Shown here one piece after another: positions 43,198-52,046 of a stretch of 64,000 bases of DNA (within the stretch, counting starts at the first letter, position 1; every line of letters starts with the position of its first letter). The notes below the pieces were generated by a model. It was not told the DNA's origin, searched no databases, and saw nothing but the letters and a program-made list of their open reading frames with translations. The stretch is from positions 248,001 through 312,000 of the forward strand of contig NZ_BMWZ01000004.1 of assembly GCF_014651495.1 (NCBI RefSeq), read 5' to 3'. The position numbers were made by a program, and so were the translations under genes. This DNA is from Algibacter mikhailovii. Its GTDB lineage: Bacteria > Bacteroidota > Bacteroidia > Flavobacteriales > Flavobacteriaceae.

Positions 43198-43767
43198 ATG
43201 AAAAGCCAGACCTTAAGTGAAAATTTAATTTACCAACGAAAGCTTAAAGGGTATACCCAAGAAGACCTTTCTGACTTAACTACCGTTGGTGTTCGCACAA
43301 TTCAACGCATTGAAAAAGGAGATGTACAACCGCATTTACAAACTGTAAAATTATTAGCAAAAGGTTTAAATGTGCAAGTTGAAGATTTAATTGTTCTTGA
43401 TAATCCTAATGAAGAAGTCGTAAAACGAAAGTGGTTGTTATTAATTCATGGAACACCTTTTATTGGATTAATCCTTCCTTTTGCCAATGTGTTAATTCCA
43501 CTTTTTATTTGGATTAGCAAAGCTGAGGACAATAAAATATATGACGCTCACGGCCGCGCTGTGATCAACTTTCATTGTACTATAAACTTATTGTTTATAA
43601 TATCTTTATTATTGTTTTTCCCTTTTCCAGGTATTAACTTTTTCGGCACTGGAGCTGTTTTCCTCTACGGAATCATAGTAAGTATAATGAATATCATGTC
43701 TTCATTAAATACGCCAACGTATAATTACCCCTTATCCATTCCGTTTTTAAAACCTAAAACGGTTTAA
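43198..43767 (+). CDS. XRE-family HTH protein fused to a DUF4870 membrane domain
   Basis: 189 residues. Residues 5-62 are a Cro/C1-type helix-turn-helix (LIYQRKLKGYTQEDLSDLT, VGVRTIQRIEKGDVQPHLQTV). Residues about 75-185 have three or four membrane helices with DAHGRAVINFHCTINLLFI, the conserved motif of DUF4870. The protein would be a membrane-tethered DNA-binding regulator. It is followed 26 bp and 744 bp later by two CPBP family protease genes on the same strand, suggesting one operon. Confidence 0.82.
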   Translation: MKSQTLSENLIYQRKLKGYTQEDLSDLTTVGVRTIQRIEKGDVQPHLQTVKLLAKGLNVQVEDLIVLDNPNEEVVKRKWLLLIHGTPFIGLILPFANVLIPLFIWISKAEDNKIYDAHGRAVINFHCTINLLFIISLLLFFPFPGINFFGTGAVFLYGIIVSIMNIMSSLNTPTYNYPLSIPFLKPKTV

Positions 43768-43793
43768 CTTTTTTTAAAATTATCACATAAAAT

Positions 43794-44507
43794 ATGTTAG
43801 GATTATTAGTAATAATAGTGGTCTCATGGGTGCTCCTGCATTTTATTGAAAAAAAGAGTATTGATGCATTAGGTATCATTCCGTATGAAAAACGTCTTAT
43901 TCAGTTTTTAATAGGATTATTTTTTATGATGCTGGTTACTTTTTTAACGATTTATATTGAAAGTGTTGTTTTGACTGTGGATTGGCAATTGAAGAGCCCT
44001 ATTGATTACACGTTAATTTTCAAATCATTCATGTACCACCTACGATCTGCATTAACCGAGGATCTTATATTTAGAGGCGCAATCCTGTATATTCTCATAA
44101 GTAAATTAGGGGCAAAATGGGCTTTATTAATATCAGCTGCAGCATTCGGAGTATATCATGTATTTTCATACGGAATGACTTCAGAGCGCTTTGTTCCTAT
44201 ATTCTATGTTATTCTGGTAACTGGATTTACAGGATATGTTTGGGCTTACACATTCAATAAGACCAAATCAATAATGATGGCTTTAGGTTTTCATTTAGGT
44301 TATAATCTAGTGATGACATTTTTCTATACGTCACAACCCTATGGTGAATTATTATTTACAGAACTATCTAGAATTAATGTATCGGAGTTAAACGGCCTAT
44401 ATTATGCTCTATTTAAAGGTTTATTTCCATCAATAATAACGCTTGCTTTTGTAAAATTTCTACTCTTGTTTGATTTGAAACTCTTTATAATAAAACAACA
44501 AACGTAA
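43794..44507 (+). CDS. CPBP family intramembrane metalloprotease
   Basis: 237 residues, about seven or eight membrane helices. The Abi/CPBP motifs are ALTEDLIFRGAILYI (E-D-x-x-x-R instead of E-E-x-x-x-R), FGVYHVFSYG (His) and ALGFHLGYNLVM (His). Prokaryotic homologues of the CAAX protease Rce1 act in processing or in immunity to bacteriocins. The next gene is a second CPBP protein only 4 bp away. The substitution of the second Glu by Asp may reduce metal binding, but Asp is seen in some families. Confidence 0.8.
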   Translation: MLGLLVIIVVSWVLLHFIEKKSIDALGIIPYEKRLIQFLIGLFFMMLVTFLTIYIESVVLTVDWQLKSPIDYTLIFKSFMYHLRSALTEDLIFRGAILYILISKLGAKWALLISAAAFGVYHVFSYGMTSERFVPIFYVILVTGFTGYVWAYTFNKTKSIMMALGFHLGYNLVMTFFYTSQPYGELLFTELSRINVSELNGLYYALFKGLFPSIITLAFVKFLLLFDLKLFIIKQQT

Positions 44508-44511
44508 ACGC

Positions 44512-45336
44512 ATGAAGACTATTTTACATAAATATCCTTTTGTCTCAAGATTTGTATTGGCCATTATACTTTTTGGTTCTGCGCTTTTTATAAGCGGCAT
44601 GTTAAATAAGGGGGTCGTAAAACGTCATTTTCCATATGTATCATGCCTGCTCTTGCTTATGGCTACTTGGTTTCTTTACAGATTGGACAAGCAATCACTA
44701 AAGGCTATTGGATTAAACTTCAGTCTTAAAAACATGTCATTTCTCCCAATTGGAGTATTGGCTGGTGCCATGACCTTTTTAGCCGCACGAATTCTTAGAG
44801 CTTTATATTTTGGCGAGTCTATAGAAATAAGTACTTCAATAAATTATTCAGCCATATTGTTTTCTTTTTATTTTATATTACCTCAAGTGACTACTGAGGA
44901 ATTTTTGTTCAGAGGGTATTTATTTCAAAAAACAATAAGTATTACGAGTATATTCTTAGCAAACGTAATTTTTTCAATGCTTTTTATGCTCATTCATGTT
45001 TTAGATGAAAACGTTTTGAATAATATGGGGATGATGATTTTACTTGCCGTAACCATTCCGGTTGGACACTTATTATTTGCTACTGCTTTAATTAAATCAA
45101 AAACGCTATTTTTTCCAATTGGAATCCACCTAGGCAATAATTGGGCAACACGGCACATTATTACTGATAGTGATTCTGGAGAAAGCATACTTTTCATTCC
45201 AGATCAAATAAACTTCGACTCATGGACGCCATTTATTGTGATACTTCTCCTTACCAATGGTTTCTTCTTATGTATCACTTTCCTAATCTGGAAATGGGAT
45301 AAAATCCCTAAATTTATTAAACGCAAAAATCCCTAA
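44512..45336 (+). CDS. CPBP family intramembrane metalloprotease
   Basis: 274 residues, about eight membrane helices. It has the full motif set: TTEEFLFRGYLFQKT (EExxxR), MLFMLIHVLDENV (His) and FPIGIHLGNNWATR (His and Asn). It starts 4 bp after the previous CPBP gene, so they are translationally linked. The two proteins differ strongly outside the motifs and may form a heteromeric pair or have different substrates. No precursor peptide gene is evident nearby. Confidence 0.83.
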   Translation: MKTILHKYPFVSRFVLAIILFGSALFISGMLNKGVVKRHFPYVSCLLLLMATWFLYRLDKQSLKAIGLNFSLKNMSFLPIGVLAGAMTFLAARILRALYFGESIEISTSINYSAILFSFYFILPQVTTEEFLFRGYLFQKTISITSIFLANVIFSMLFMLIHVLDENVLNNMGMMILLAVTIPVGHLLFATALIKSKTLFFPIGIHLGNNWATRHIITDSDSGESILFIPDQINFDSWTPFIVILLLTNGFFLCITFLIWKWDKIPKFIKRKNP

Positions 45337-45731
45337 GGTAATTGATGATTTAGATGGAAATTAAGATAATATCACAATCAACACCTCAATTCGTCATTAT
45401 TTAAAAAAAGATTAATCCAGTCAATCTCGAATATTGATCGCTTGAGACATATTCCTAAATCCTTGCTAACGTAAACAAAAGCTCTAAATATATTCTAGGT
45501 GTGTAAAAGGTGAAAATTGTTATAATATTTTGATATAAAAAATCATTGTGCACCATTAAATGGAATGAAAAAAGGAAATACACCTAGGTTAAAAGCATGT
45601 ATACTGCATAGTCACTCATCTACTTCAAAGAAAATCATTAACTTTAAATGGTATTGATTTCATTCTTAGAAAATTATAAGAATACCTCGTTAAGGAATCA
45701 TATACCAAAGCGTTGACAACAATTTAAAAAT
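45337..45731. other. gene-free stretch after the CPBP genes
   Basis: About 395 bp. The only structure I see is an 8-bp inverted repeat, CTAGGTGT (45495-45502) and ACACCTAG (45580-45587), 77 bp apart; a chance match cannot be excluded. No tRNA, terminator with a T-run, or gene remnant is recognised. Confidence 0.4.
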
Positions 45732-46240
45732 ATGAGATTGAGATATCTTTACATGTTAATAATACTGCTTTCCTGCAAACAAAAAAAACATCATCTGATT
45801 TCGATAAATTCACTGGTCGATGGGCTCTAGACATTGTTGAAACCAGAGCAGATTCGACTTCATTATGGGAGCCCCGGCAAGATCATTACAAAAATCGAAA
45901 AGGTTTTATCATTTATGATGGCAAAGGTGGCATGGGCGTGCATCACGTAACCGAAAATTATGACAAATACGAATTTGTAGGAAGAGGTGGCCTTGACAGT
46001 TTAACAAGAAAAGACTTAATACATTTAGCTGACAATTTTGTCTATTTTGGCAAGTACAAGATTAATGACTCCCTTAAAATTATTGCGCATTATATTGAAT
46101 CTGTAAATTTTCAAAATATGTGGGGCAAAGTCGCTAAAAGGAATTATCTCTTTTCTGGAGATACATTAATACTAAACCCTATTACCAATAAATACCCCAA
46201 AACCCGTCTTAAATGGGTTAAATTGAATGATAAAAATTAG
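45732..46240 (+). pseudogene. lipocalin-like lipoprotein gene broken by a -1 frameshift in an A8 run
   Basis: The first frame from ATG 45732 encodes a lipoprotein signal (MRLRYLYMLIILLSC) and stops soon after. The rest, from SSDFDKFTGRWALDIV to KLNDKN, is in the -1 frame (its only ATG is at 45932). The break is at the A8 run 45781-45788. One extra A would restore a lipoprotein of about 169 residues, with the lipocalin-like motif FTGRWAL and later FEFVGRGG and NFVYFGKY. A -1 slip on A-AAA-AAA would give the same product. It may be a sequencing error, a phase-variable gene, programmed slippage or a true pseudogene. Confidence 0.65.
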
Positions 46241-46292
46241 AATCACAGTTAGCAATAATCTGAAATAATAGAACGCATTAATTAAAATAATC

Positions 46293-46670
46293 ATGAAAGT
46301 TACAGCTGAAAAAAACGAAAAAATTGGTAAAATGATCTTTGCATCCGTTTATTCACATTACATAAATAGGTTAGAGAAAAATGGCAGAACCAAAGAGGAA
46401 TTCCATCAAGTCATAGAATGGTTAACTGGATATGATGACAAAAAGATACAAGAATTGATTGATGAAAAAGCAACTTTTAAAACCTTTTTTAAAAACGCAA
46501 AATTAAACCCTAATGCCCACCTAATTACAGGTGTAGTTTGTGGTTATCGTATTGAAGAAATAGAAGATGAATTTGAACTGTATAGACAATGCAGATATTT
46601 AGATAAACTTTATGATGAATTGGCAAAAGGACGGAAAATGGAGAAAATATTACGCGTTGAGAAGAAATAA
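46293..46670 (+). CDS. DUF2200 family protein
   Basis: 125 residues, soluble. Close match to DUF2200: MIFASVYSHYINRLEKNGRT near the start, VIEWLTGYDDKKIQELI, FFKNAKLNPNAHLITGVVCG and CRYLDKLYDELAKGRKMEKIL at the end. No function is known for the family. It follows the frameshifted gene by about 50 bp and is not obviously in an operon with its neighbours. Confidence 0.88.
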   Translation: MKVTAEKNEKIGKMIFASVYSHYINRLEKNGRTKEEFHQVIEWLTGYDDKKIQELIDEKATFKTFFKNAKLNPNAHLITGVVCGYRIEEIEDEFELYRQCRYLDKLYDELAKGRKMEKILRVEKK

Positions 46671-46844
46671 ATACGTGAGTTGCGTTCATGAACATTCTAT
46701 TTGTTTTTTGTGAGCAAAAAGGTTGATTCTAATAAAAGATAAGTAGCTAATTATTTATTAAATTTAGGTCTAATGAAAACCAAGTCAATTATAACTAAAC
46801 GAACCAGTTGCATCGTACTATGAGCACTATTAAAAAAAAAAAAC

Positions 46845-47555
46845 ATGAAAAACATTATTACTTTTATCATTAGCATGTCTTTATCTTTTGTACTTAATGC
46901 CCAAGGAATTATTGGTGCATGGGAAAGTACTACAACTAACAAAAACGGGGATCTAATTAAAAACGTGGTCATATTCGCTGATGGCTATCAAGCATTATCA
47001 ACCTATGATTCTGCTACTGGAAAGTTTATTCACAGCAACGGTGGCACATGGGAATTGGAAGGTAATTTAATGACTGAAAACATTGAGTTTCATACAGACC
47101 AGCCAGAACGCGTAGGCACAAAAGTGAGTTTTGAAGTAGTTATTACTGAAACTACTATTGAAATAGTGGGTAGCAATATGAAATTTACCCGAATAGATAA
47201 TGGCTCACCAGGTAAATTGCATGGTGCTTGGTTAATGTCTGGTAGAGTTAGAGATGGGAAAACGCAGACAAGAGATACAAGTGGACCGCGAAAGACTATG
47301 AAGATTTTATCAGGAACGCGATTCCAATGGATTGCATACAATACAGAAACTAAAAAGTTCATGGGTACTGGAGGCGGAACTTATAGCACCAAAAATGGTG
47401 ACTATATTGAAAATATTGAATTCTTTTCAAAAGACAATTCTAAAGTTGGTCTAAGCTTAAAATTTGGTTATGAATTGACTAATGGTACATGGCACCATAC
47501 TGGATTATCTAGTAAAGGCAATCCAATTAATGAAATATGGAGTATTAGAAAGTAA
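46845..47555 (+). CDS. secreted protein with two lipocalin-like repeats
   Basis: 236 residues with a signal peptide ending LNAQG. Two halves of about 100 residues each begin with GAWEST and GAWLMS and end with MKFTRID and EIWSIRK. In each there is a further parallel: GTWELEGNLMTENIEFHTD aligns with GTYSTKNGDYIENIEFFSK. This shows an internal duplication of an 8-stranded lipocalin-like barrel. The protein probably stays in the periplasm or outer membrane and binds a small hydrophobic ligand, but that is inference. Unrelated in close sequence to the frameshifted lipocalin at 45732. Confidence 0.75.
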   Translation: MKNIITFIISMSLSFVLNAQGIIGAWESTTTNKNGDLIKNVVIFADGYQALSTYDSATGKFIHSNGGTWELEGNLMTENIEFHTDQPERVGTKVSFEVVITETTIEIVGSNMKFTRIDNGSPGKLHGAWLMSGRVRDGKTQTRDTSGPRKTMKILSGTRFQWIAYNTETKKFMGTGGGTYSTKNGDYIENIEFFSKDNSKVGLSLKFGYELTNGTWHHTGLSSKGNPINEIWSIRK

Positions 47556-47595
47556 TCCTCCATCCGTAAGTTACCACTTTATGAATAATTGAATT

Positions 47596-48522
47596 ATGAA
47601 ATCACGCATTTTTAGACTTTTAATCATGTTTCTTATACTTACAAGTTGGGCATTTGCACAAGTACCAGTTGTTTCTAAAGGAACTATTGTACATCTGAAA
47701 AACGTCGCCTCTAAATACGTGGATTCACGGAATGTAGATATCTGGCTACCTTCAAATTATTCTACCAACAAAAAATATTCAGTATTATATATGCAGGATG
47801 GAATGTCTTTATTTGACGCTTCAATTACTTGGAACCATCAAGAATGGCGGGTTGATGAAACCTTAAGTCATTTATTCAAAGAGTACAAATTAAATGAATG
47901 CATTGTGATTGGTGTATGGAATAATGGTATTATGAGGCAAAGCGAATACTTTCCCCAAAAGGTATTTGAGTCCTTAAAACAAGACCAACAAGCACAGTAT
48001 TATAAAGCTGAACTTTTTGATAGTGGTCAACTTATTTTAAATGGAGATATTCAATCCGATAATTATCTCAAATTTATTGTGACTGAATTAAAACCATATA
48101 TTGACACATCTTATTCGGTGTATACAGACAGAGAACACACCTACGTAGCTGGTTCAAGCTATGGTGGTTTAATTTCAATGTATAGCATTTGTGAATACCC
48201 CGAGGTATTTGGAAAGGCGGCATGCATTTCAACGCATTGGCCGGGACTTACAGAACGAAATGAATTCATTCCTAAAGCATTCTATGCGTATTTAGAAGAG
48301 CATCTACCTGATCCCAATATACATAGTATTTACTTTGATTATGGTTCAGTTGGTATTGATTCAATTTACGAGCCTTATCAAATTAAAGTTGATGCAATTA
48401 TGGCAGCAAAAGGTTACACTAATGAAAACTGGATAACAAAGCATTTTCATGGAAAAGATCACAGTGAAAATTCATGGAGCGAAAGATTCCATATTCCAAT
48501 GTCTTTTATTTTAAAGGAATAA
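47596..48522 (+). CDS. secreted alpha/beta hydrolase, esterase D / enterochelin esterase-like
   Basis: 308 residues with a signal peptide ending AFAQVP. The esterase_D fold (PF00756) is shown by RNVDIWLPSNYSTNKKYSVLYMQDG, the nucleophile elbow VAGSSYGGLISMY (Ser in GSSYGG), YFDYGSVGIDS with the Asp region and FHGKDHSENSW with the catalytic His. Members hydrolyse acyl esters of carbohydrates or siderophores outside the cytoplasm; the substrate is not clear. It lies 40 bp after the lipocalin-like gene and may share its transcript. Confidence 0.87.
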   Translation: MKSRIFRLLIMFLILTSWAFAQVPVVSKGTIVHLKNVASKYVDSRNVDIWLPSNYSTNKKYSVLYMQDGMSLFDASITWNHQEWRVDETLSHLFKEYKLNECIVIGVWNNGIMRQSEYFPQKVFESLKQDQQAQYYKAELFDSGQLILNGDIQSDNYLKFIVTELKPYIDTSYSVYTDREHTYVAGSSYGGLISMYSICEYPEVFGKAACISTHWPGLTERNEFIPKAFYAYLEEHLPDPNIHSIYFDYGSVGIDSIYEPYQIKVDAIMAAKGYTNENWITKHFHGKDHSENSWSERFHIPMSFILKE

Positions 48523-48559
48523 CTATTCCAAAGTCAAGTAATCAATACAAAAAACAAAA

Positions 48560-48585
48560 AAAGAGATAGTGCTTGCTATCTCTTT
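48560..48585. terminator. terminator between the esterase and valS genes
   Basis: A perfect 10-bp stem (48560-48569 with 48576-48585) with a 6-nt loop, A-rich upstream. It lies 37 bp past the esterase stop and 38 bp from the valS stop and can serve both strands. Confidence 0.72.
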
Positions 48586-48623
48586 AAAGCAATATTTTTT
48601 AGATATGTTAACCAGTAATTTTA

Positions 48624-51260
48624 TTAATTATTCAAACTGCTTAAACTTGCTGTAAGCGTTTCAATTTTCGCCAAGGCATCCGCCTCTTTTTTCTTTTCAC
48701 TAGCCACCACCTGTTCAGGGGCATTATTTACAAAGCGCTCATTAGACAATTTCTTTTGTACCGATTTTAAGAAACCTTCAGTATAATTTAATTCTTCAGT
48801 CAACTTTTTAATTTCTGCTTCTACATCAATTGCACCAACCATAGGAATGAAATATTCATTAGATTTCACCCTAAATGTTAATGCTCCCTCAATAGCCTCA
48901 GCTGCCACTTCAATACTTTCTAAGTTGCCTAGTTTAGCAATAACCCCATCGAAATTAGCACTGGCTTTTTCATTATTAATTACCGAAAAATTTAAAGCAT
49001 CTTTAAATGCAATATTCTTTTGCTTCCTGATATTTCTAATTCCTGAAATGACCTCTGAAGCAAATTCAAATTCATTAATTATTTCTTTATTTATGGATTT
49101 TACTTCCGGCCACTTAGCAACAATTAGAGCTTCCTCTGGTGTTCGCTCTGAAATGTATTGCCAAATTTCCTCAGTTAAAAATGGCATAAATGGATGCAAC
49201 ACTTTTAAATTATTTTCAAAGGCTTCAATAACCAATTTATAGGTTTTAGCATCTATGGGTTTTTGATATGCCGGCTTAATAATTTCAAGTAACCATGATG
49301 AAAAATCGTCCATTATTAATTTGTAAATGGACATAAGCGCATCACTCAATCTATATTTACTAAAATGATCTTCAATTTCAACTAACGCCTTTTGAAACTT
49401 GGCTTCGTACCAATCAAGCCCTACCTTAGCCGTTTCCGGTTGCGGAATAGTTTCATCAATTTCCCAACCTTGTATTAATCTAAAGGCATTCCAAATTTTA
49501 TTACCAAAGCCTTTTCCTTGCTGACAAAGGTCTTCATCAAACATGAGATCATTGCCTGCGGCAGAACTTAATAGCAAGCCAACACGAACACCATCAGCAC
49601 CATACTGTTCAATAAGTTTTAACGCGTCTGGGGAATTCCCTAAAGATTTACTCATTTTTCGGCGTTGCTTATCTCTAACCAATCCGGTTAAATAGACATT
49701 CTCAAAAGGTTTTTCATCTTTGTATTCGTAGCCAGCAACTATCATTCTTGCAACCCAAAAGAACAAAATATCTGGTCCGGTAACCAAATCATTGGTAGGG
49801 TAATAATATTTTATTTCTTCATTTTCAGGATTACGGATACCATCAAATACACTCATGGGCCATAACCATGAAGAAAACCAAGTATCTAAAGCGTCTTTAT
49901 CTTGAGTAAGATCATTAGACGTTAATTCTGTATTTTTCGTTCTTTGTTTTGCCTTTTCTACTGCCTCATCAATATTTTCAGCAACTACAAAGTCTTCCTT
50001 TCCGTCGCCATAATAATAGGCAGGAATTTGTTGCCCCCACATTAATTGACGCGAAATATTCCAGTCCCGAACATTTTCCATCCAATGCCTATAAGTGTTT
50101 TCAAACTTTTTTGGAAACAACTTAATATCGCCATCTTCTAAAACAGACTTTATAGCAGGCTTAGCCAAATCTTCCATTTTCAGGAACCACTGATCACTCA
50201 AACGAGGCTCTATAACAGCTTTAGTTCTTTCTGAAGTTCCTACTTTATTGATATGGGTTTCTGTTTTTACTAAAACACCGCTATCTTCAAGTTCTTTTAC
50301 AATTTCCTTTCTTACAACAAATCGATCCTTGCCTTCATAATGCAACCCATAACTATTAAGACTGGCATCCTCATGAAAGATATCTATTACTTCCAAATTA
50401 TGTTTATCCCCTAAGTTTTTATCATTTTCATCATGAGCAGGTGTTACTTTTAAACAACCCGTTCCAAATTCTATATCTACATACTCATCTTCAATAATTG
50501 GTATAACCCTATTACAAATTGGCACAATAGCTTTCTTTCCTCTTAGGTGCGCAAACCTTTCATCATTGGGGTTAACACAAATTGCTGTATCTCCAAAAAT
50601 GGTCTCAGGACGTGTGGTTGCAATAATTAGCGTTTCTGAAGCACCTTCTATTTTATAGCTTAAATAATATAAATTTCCCTGACGTTCTTCATGAATTACT
50701 TCTTCATCAGATAATGTTGTTTTTGCTTCCGGATCCCAATTCACCATGCGATACCCGCGATAAATCAAACCTTTTTCATAAAGATCTACAAACACTTTAA
50801 TAACCGCTTCACTCATGTCATCATCCATTGTGAATTTGGTTCTATCCCAATCACATGAACAACCCAATTTCTTAAGCTGTTCTAGAATCACACCACCATA
50901 TTCCTCGGTCCAATCCCATGCATGTTTTAAAAACTCATCACGCGATAAATCGTTTTTATCAATGCCTTGCTCCTTTAACTTAGCAACAACCTTAGCCTCT
51001 GTAGCAATAGAGGCATGATCTGTACCCGGCACCCAACATGCGTTCTTACCTAAAAGGCGTGCACGACGAATCAACACATCTTGTATCGTGTTATTCAGCA
51101 TATGTCCCATATGCAATACACCAGTTACATTTGGTGGCGGAATTACTATAGTATACGGCTCTCTTTCATCTGGTTCTGAATGAAAATAATTATTGGTCAT
51201 CCAGTAGTTATACCACTTATCTTCTACCTGACTTGCATCATATTTTGATGGAATTTGCAT
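48624..51260 (-). CDS. valS: valine--tRNA ligase
   Basis: 878 residues, class I synthetase. Signature motifs: [14 protein letters not shown] (HIGH motif as HMGH), the editing-domain [31 protein letters not shown] (KMSKS loop) and a C-terminal coiled coil ([19 protein letters not shown]) that binds tRNA. Length is normal. The start is the ATG at 51260 with a promoter box 29 bp upstream. Monocistronic. Confidence 0.97.
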   Translation of the reverse strand: MQIPSKYDASQVEDKWYNYWMTNNYFHSEPDEREPYTIVIPPPNVTGVLHMGHMLNNTIQDVLIRRARLLGKNACWVPGTDHASIATEAKVVAKLKEQGIDKNDLSRDEFLKHAWDWTEEYGGVILEQLKKLGCSCDWDRTKFTMDDDMSEAVIKVFVDLYEKGLIYRGYRMVNWDPEAKTTLSDEEVIHEERQGNLYYLSYKIEGASETLIIATTRPETIFGDTAICVNPNDERFAHLRGKKAIVPICNRVIPIIEDEYVDIEFGTGCLKVTPAHDENDKNLGDKHNLEVIDIFHEDASLNSYGLHYEGKDRFVVRKEIVKELEDSGVLVKTETHINKVGTSERTKAVIEPRLSDQWFLKMEDLAKPAIKSVLEDGDIKLFPKKFENTYRHWMENVRDWNISRQLMWGQQIPAYYYGDGKEDFVVAENIDEAVEKAKQRTKNTELTSNDLTQDKDALDTWFSSWLWPMSVFDGIRNPENEEIKYYYPTNDLVTGPDILFFWVARMIVAGYEYKDEKPFENVYLTGLVRDKQRRKMSKSLGNSPDALKLIEQYGADGVRVGLLLSSAAGNDLMFDEDLCQQGKGFGNKIWNAFRLIQGWEIDETIPQPETAKVGLDWYEAKFQKALVEIEDHFSKYRLSDALMSIYKLIMDDFSSWLLEIIKPAYQKPIDAKTYKLVIEAFENNLKVLHPFMPFLTEEIWQYISERTPEEALIVAKWPEVKSINKEIINEFEFASEVISGIRNIRKQKNIAFKDALNFSVINNEKASANFDGVIAKLGNLESIEVAAEAIEGALTFRVKSNEYFIPMVGAIDVEAEIKKLTEELNYTEGFLKSVQKKLSNERFVNNAPEQVVASEKKKEADALAKIETLTASLSSLNN

Positions 51261-51566
51261 GCTTTAGAATAATTTTTGAATAATGATTGCAAAAGTACTT
51301 ATATTTCTGTTGTTGTGAAACAATAAAATCAATAGATAAAACAGAAATAAGTTAAGATTTTAACAGTTCTTAAACGTATCAGATGAAAGCCTATATGTAC
51401 TTTTGTGATGTTATTTGTAGATTAACAAAAGTGTATTACATCTATTTTTTTTGCAGGTTGTAGAAAAAACAAGTATGTTTGACTAAGAAATGTCTTAATA
51501 CCCTTTGCTTTACTTTTTGACTAATAAAGAAATAAATTGAAGTATTAAAACCTAAAAATAAATATC
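51261..51566. other. intergenic region between valS and the DUF1573 gene
   Basis: About 306 bp containing the valS promoter on the minus strand (51290-51297). I see no T-box or other riboswitch fold upstream of valS and no terminator. The plus-strand half should hold the DUF1573 promoter, but no exact TAnnTTTG was found. Confidence 0.45.
51290..51297 (-). promoter_or_regulatory. -7 element TACTTTTG of valS
   Basis: Minus-strand exact TAnnTTTG, 29 bp upstream of the valS ATG; a TTG on the same strand at 51321-51323 lies 23 bp upstream as a possible -33. Confidence 0.55.
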
Positions 51567-51983
51567 ATGAAACATTATATTACAATATTATTTATTGCAT
51601 TGATAAGTTTATCTATTGATGCTCAAGCGAAAATCGAATTTAAATCTGAAACCATTGATTACGGTACTGTAGAAAAAGGATCAAACGGGGTTAGAGTTTT
51701 TGAATTTACCAACACTGGAGATGAACCACTTATCATTTCGAAAGTATCTTCAAGCTGTGGATGTACTATTCCTAAAAAACCAAAAGACCCTATTTTACCA
51801 GGAAAAACAGGTGAGATTGAAGTAAAATACGATACCAATAGAGTAAACCCTATTAGAAAAACAATTACTGTAATTTCAAATGCTGATACACCTACTGTGG
51901 CCTTAAAAATAAAAGGTCTAGTTGTAGACCCTAGCAACGTGAATGTTTTAGAAAAAAAAGATAAAAGCGTGATGCAACAGTAA
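51567..51983 (+). CDS. DUF1573 family secreted protein
   Basis: 138 residues with a signal peptide ending SIDAQAK. The DUF1573 immunoglobulin-like domain is clear: IDYGTVEKGSNGVRVFEFTN, GDEPLIISKVSSSCGCTIPKKP with the conserved CGC, and GKTGEIEVKYDTN. The domain is frequent in Bacteroidota; its exact function is unknown. The CGC pair could bind a metal or form a disulfide in the periplasm. Ends before a strong terminator. Confidence 0.9.
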   Translation: MKHYITILFIALISLSIDAQAKIEFKSETIDYGTVEKGSNGVRVFEFTNTGDEPLIISKVSSSCGCTIPKKPKDPILPGKTGEIEVKYDTNRVNPIRKTITVISNADTPTVALKIKGLVVDPSNVNVLEKKDKSVMQQ

Positions 51984-52001
51984 AACGAAACGTTTTAAAA
52001 C

Positions 52002-52035
52002 AAAAAAGGCTTAAACATCTGTTTAAGCCTTTTTT
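52002..52035. terminator. bidirectional terminator
   Basis: A 15-bp perfect stem (52002-52016 with 52021-52035) around a 4-nt loop, with A6/T6 ends on both strands, between the converging DUF1573 and retropepsin genes. Confidence 0.9.
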
Positions 52036-52046
52036 GTTTTAGTGCA

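Noticed and set aside
45495-45587. 8-bp inverted repeat CTAGGTGT/ACACCTAG as mobile element ends
   Set aside because: No transposase, no target duplication and arms too short; chance in 400 bp of AT-rich DNA is possible.
51261-51566. T-box riboswitch upstream of valS
   Set aside because: No T-box consensus or terminator/antiterminator pair is visible; T-boxes are also not expected in Bacteroidota.
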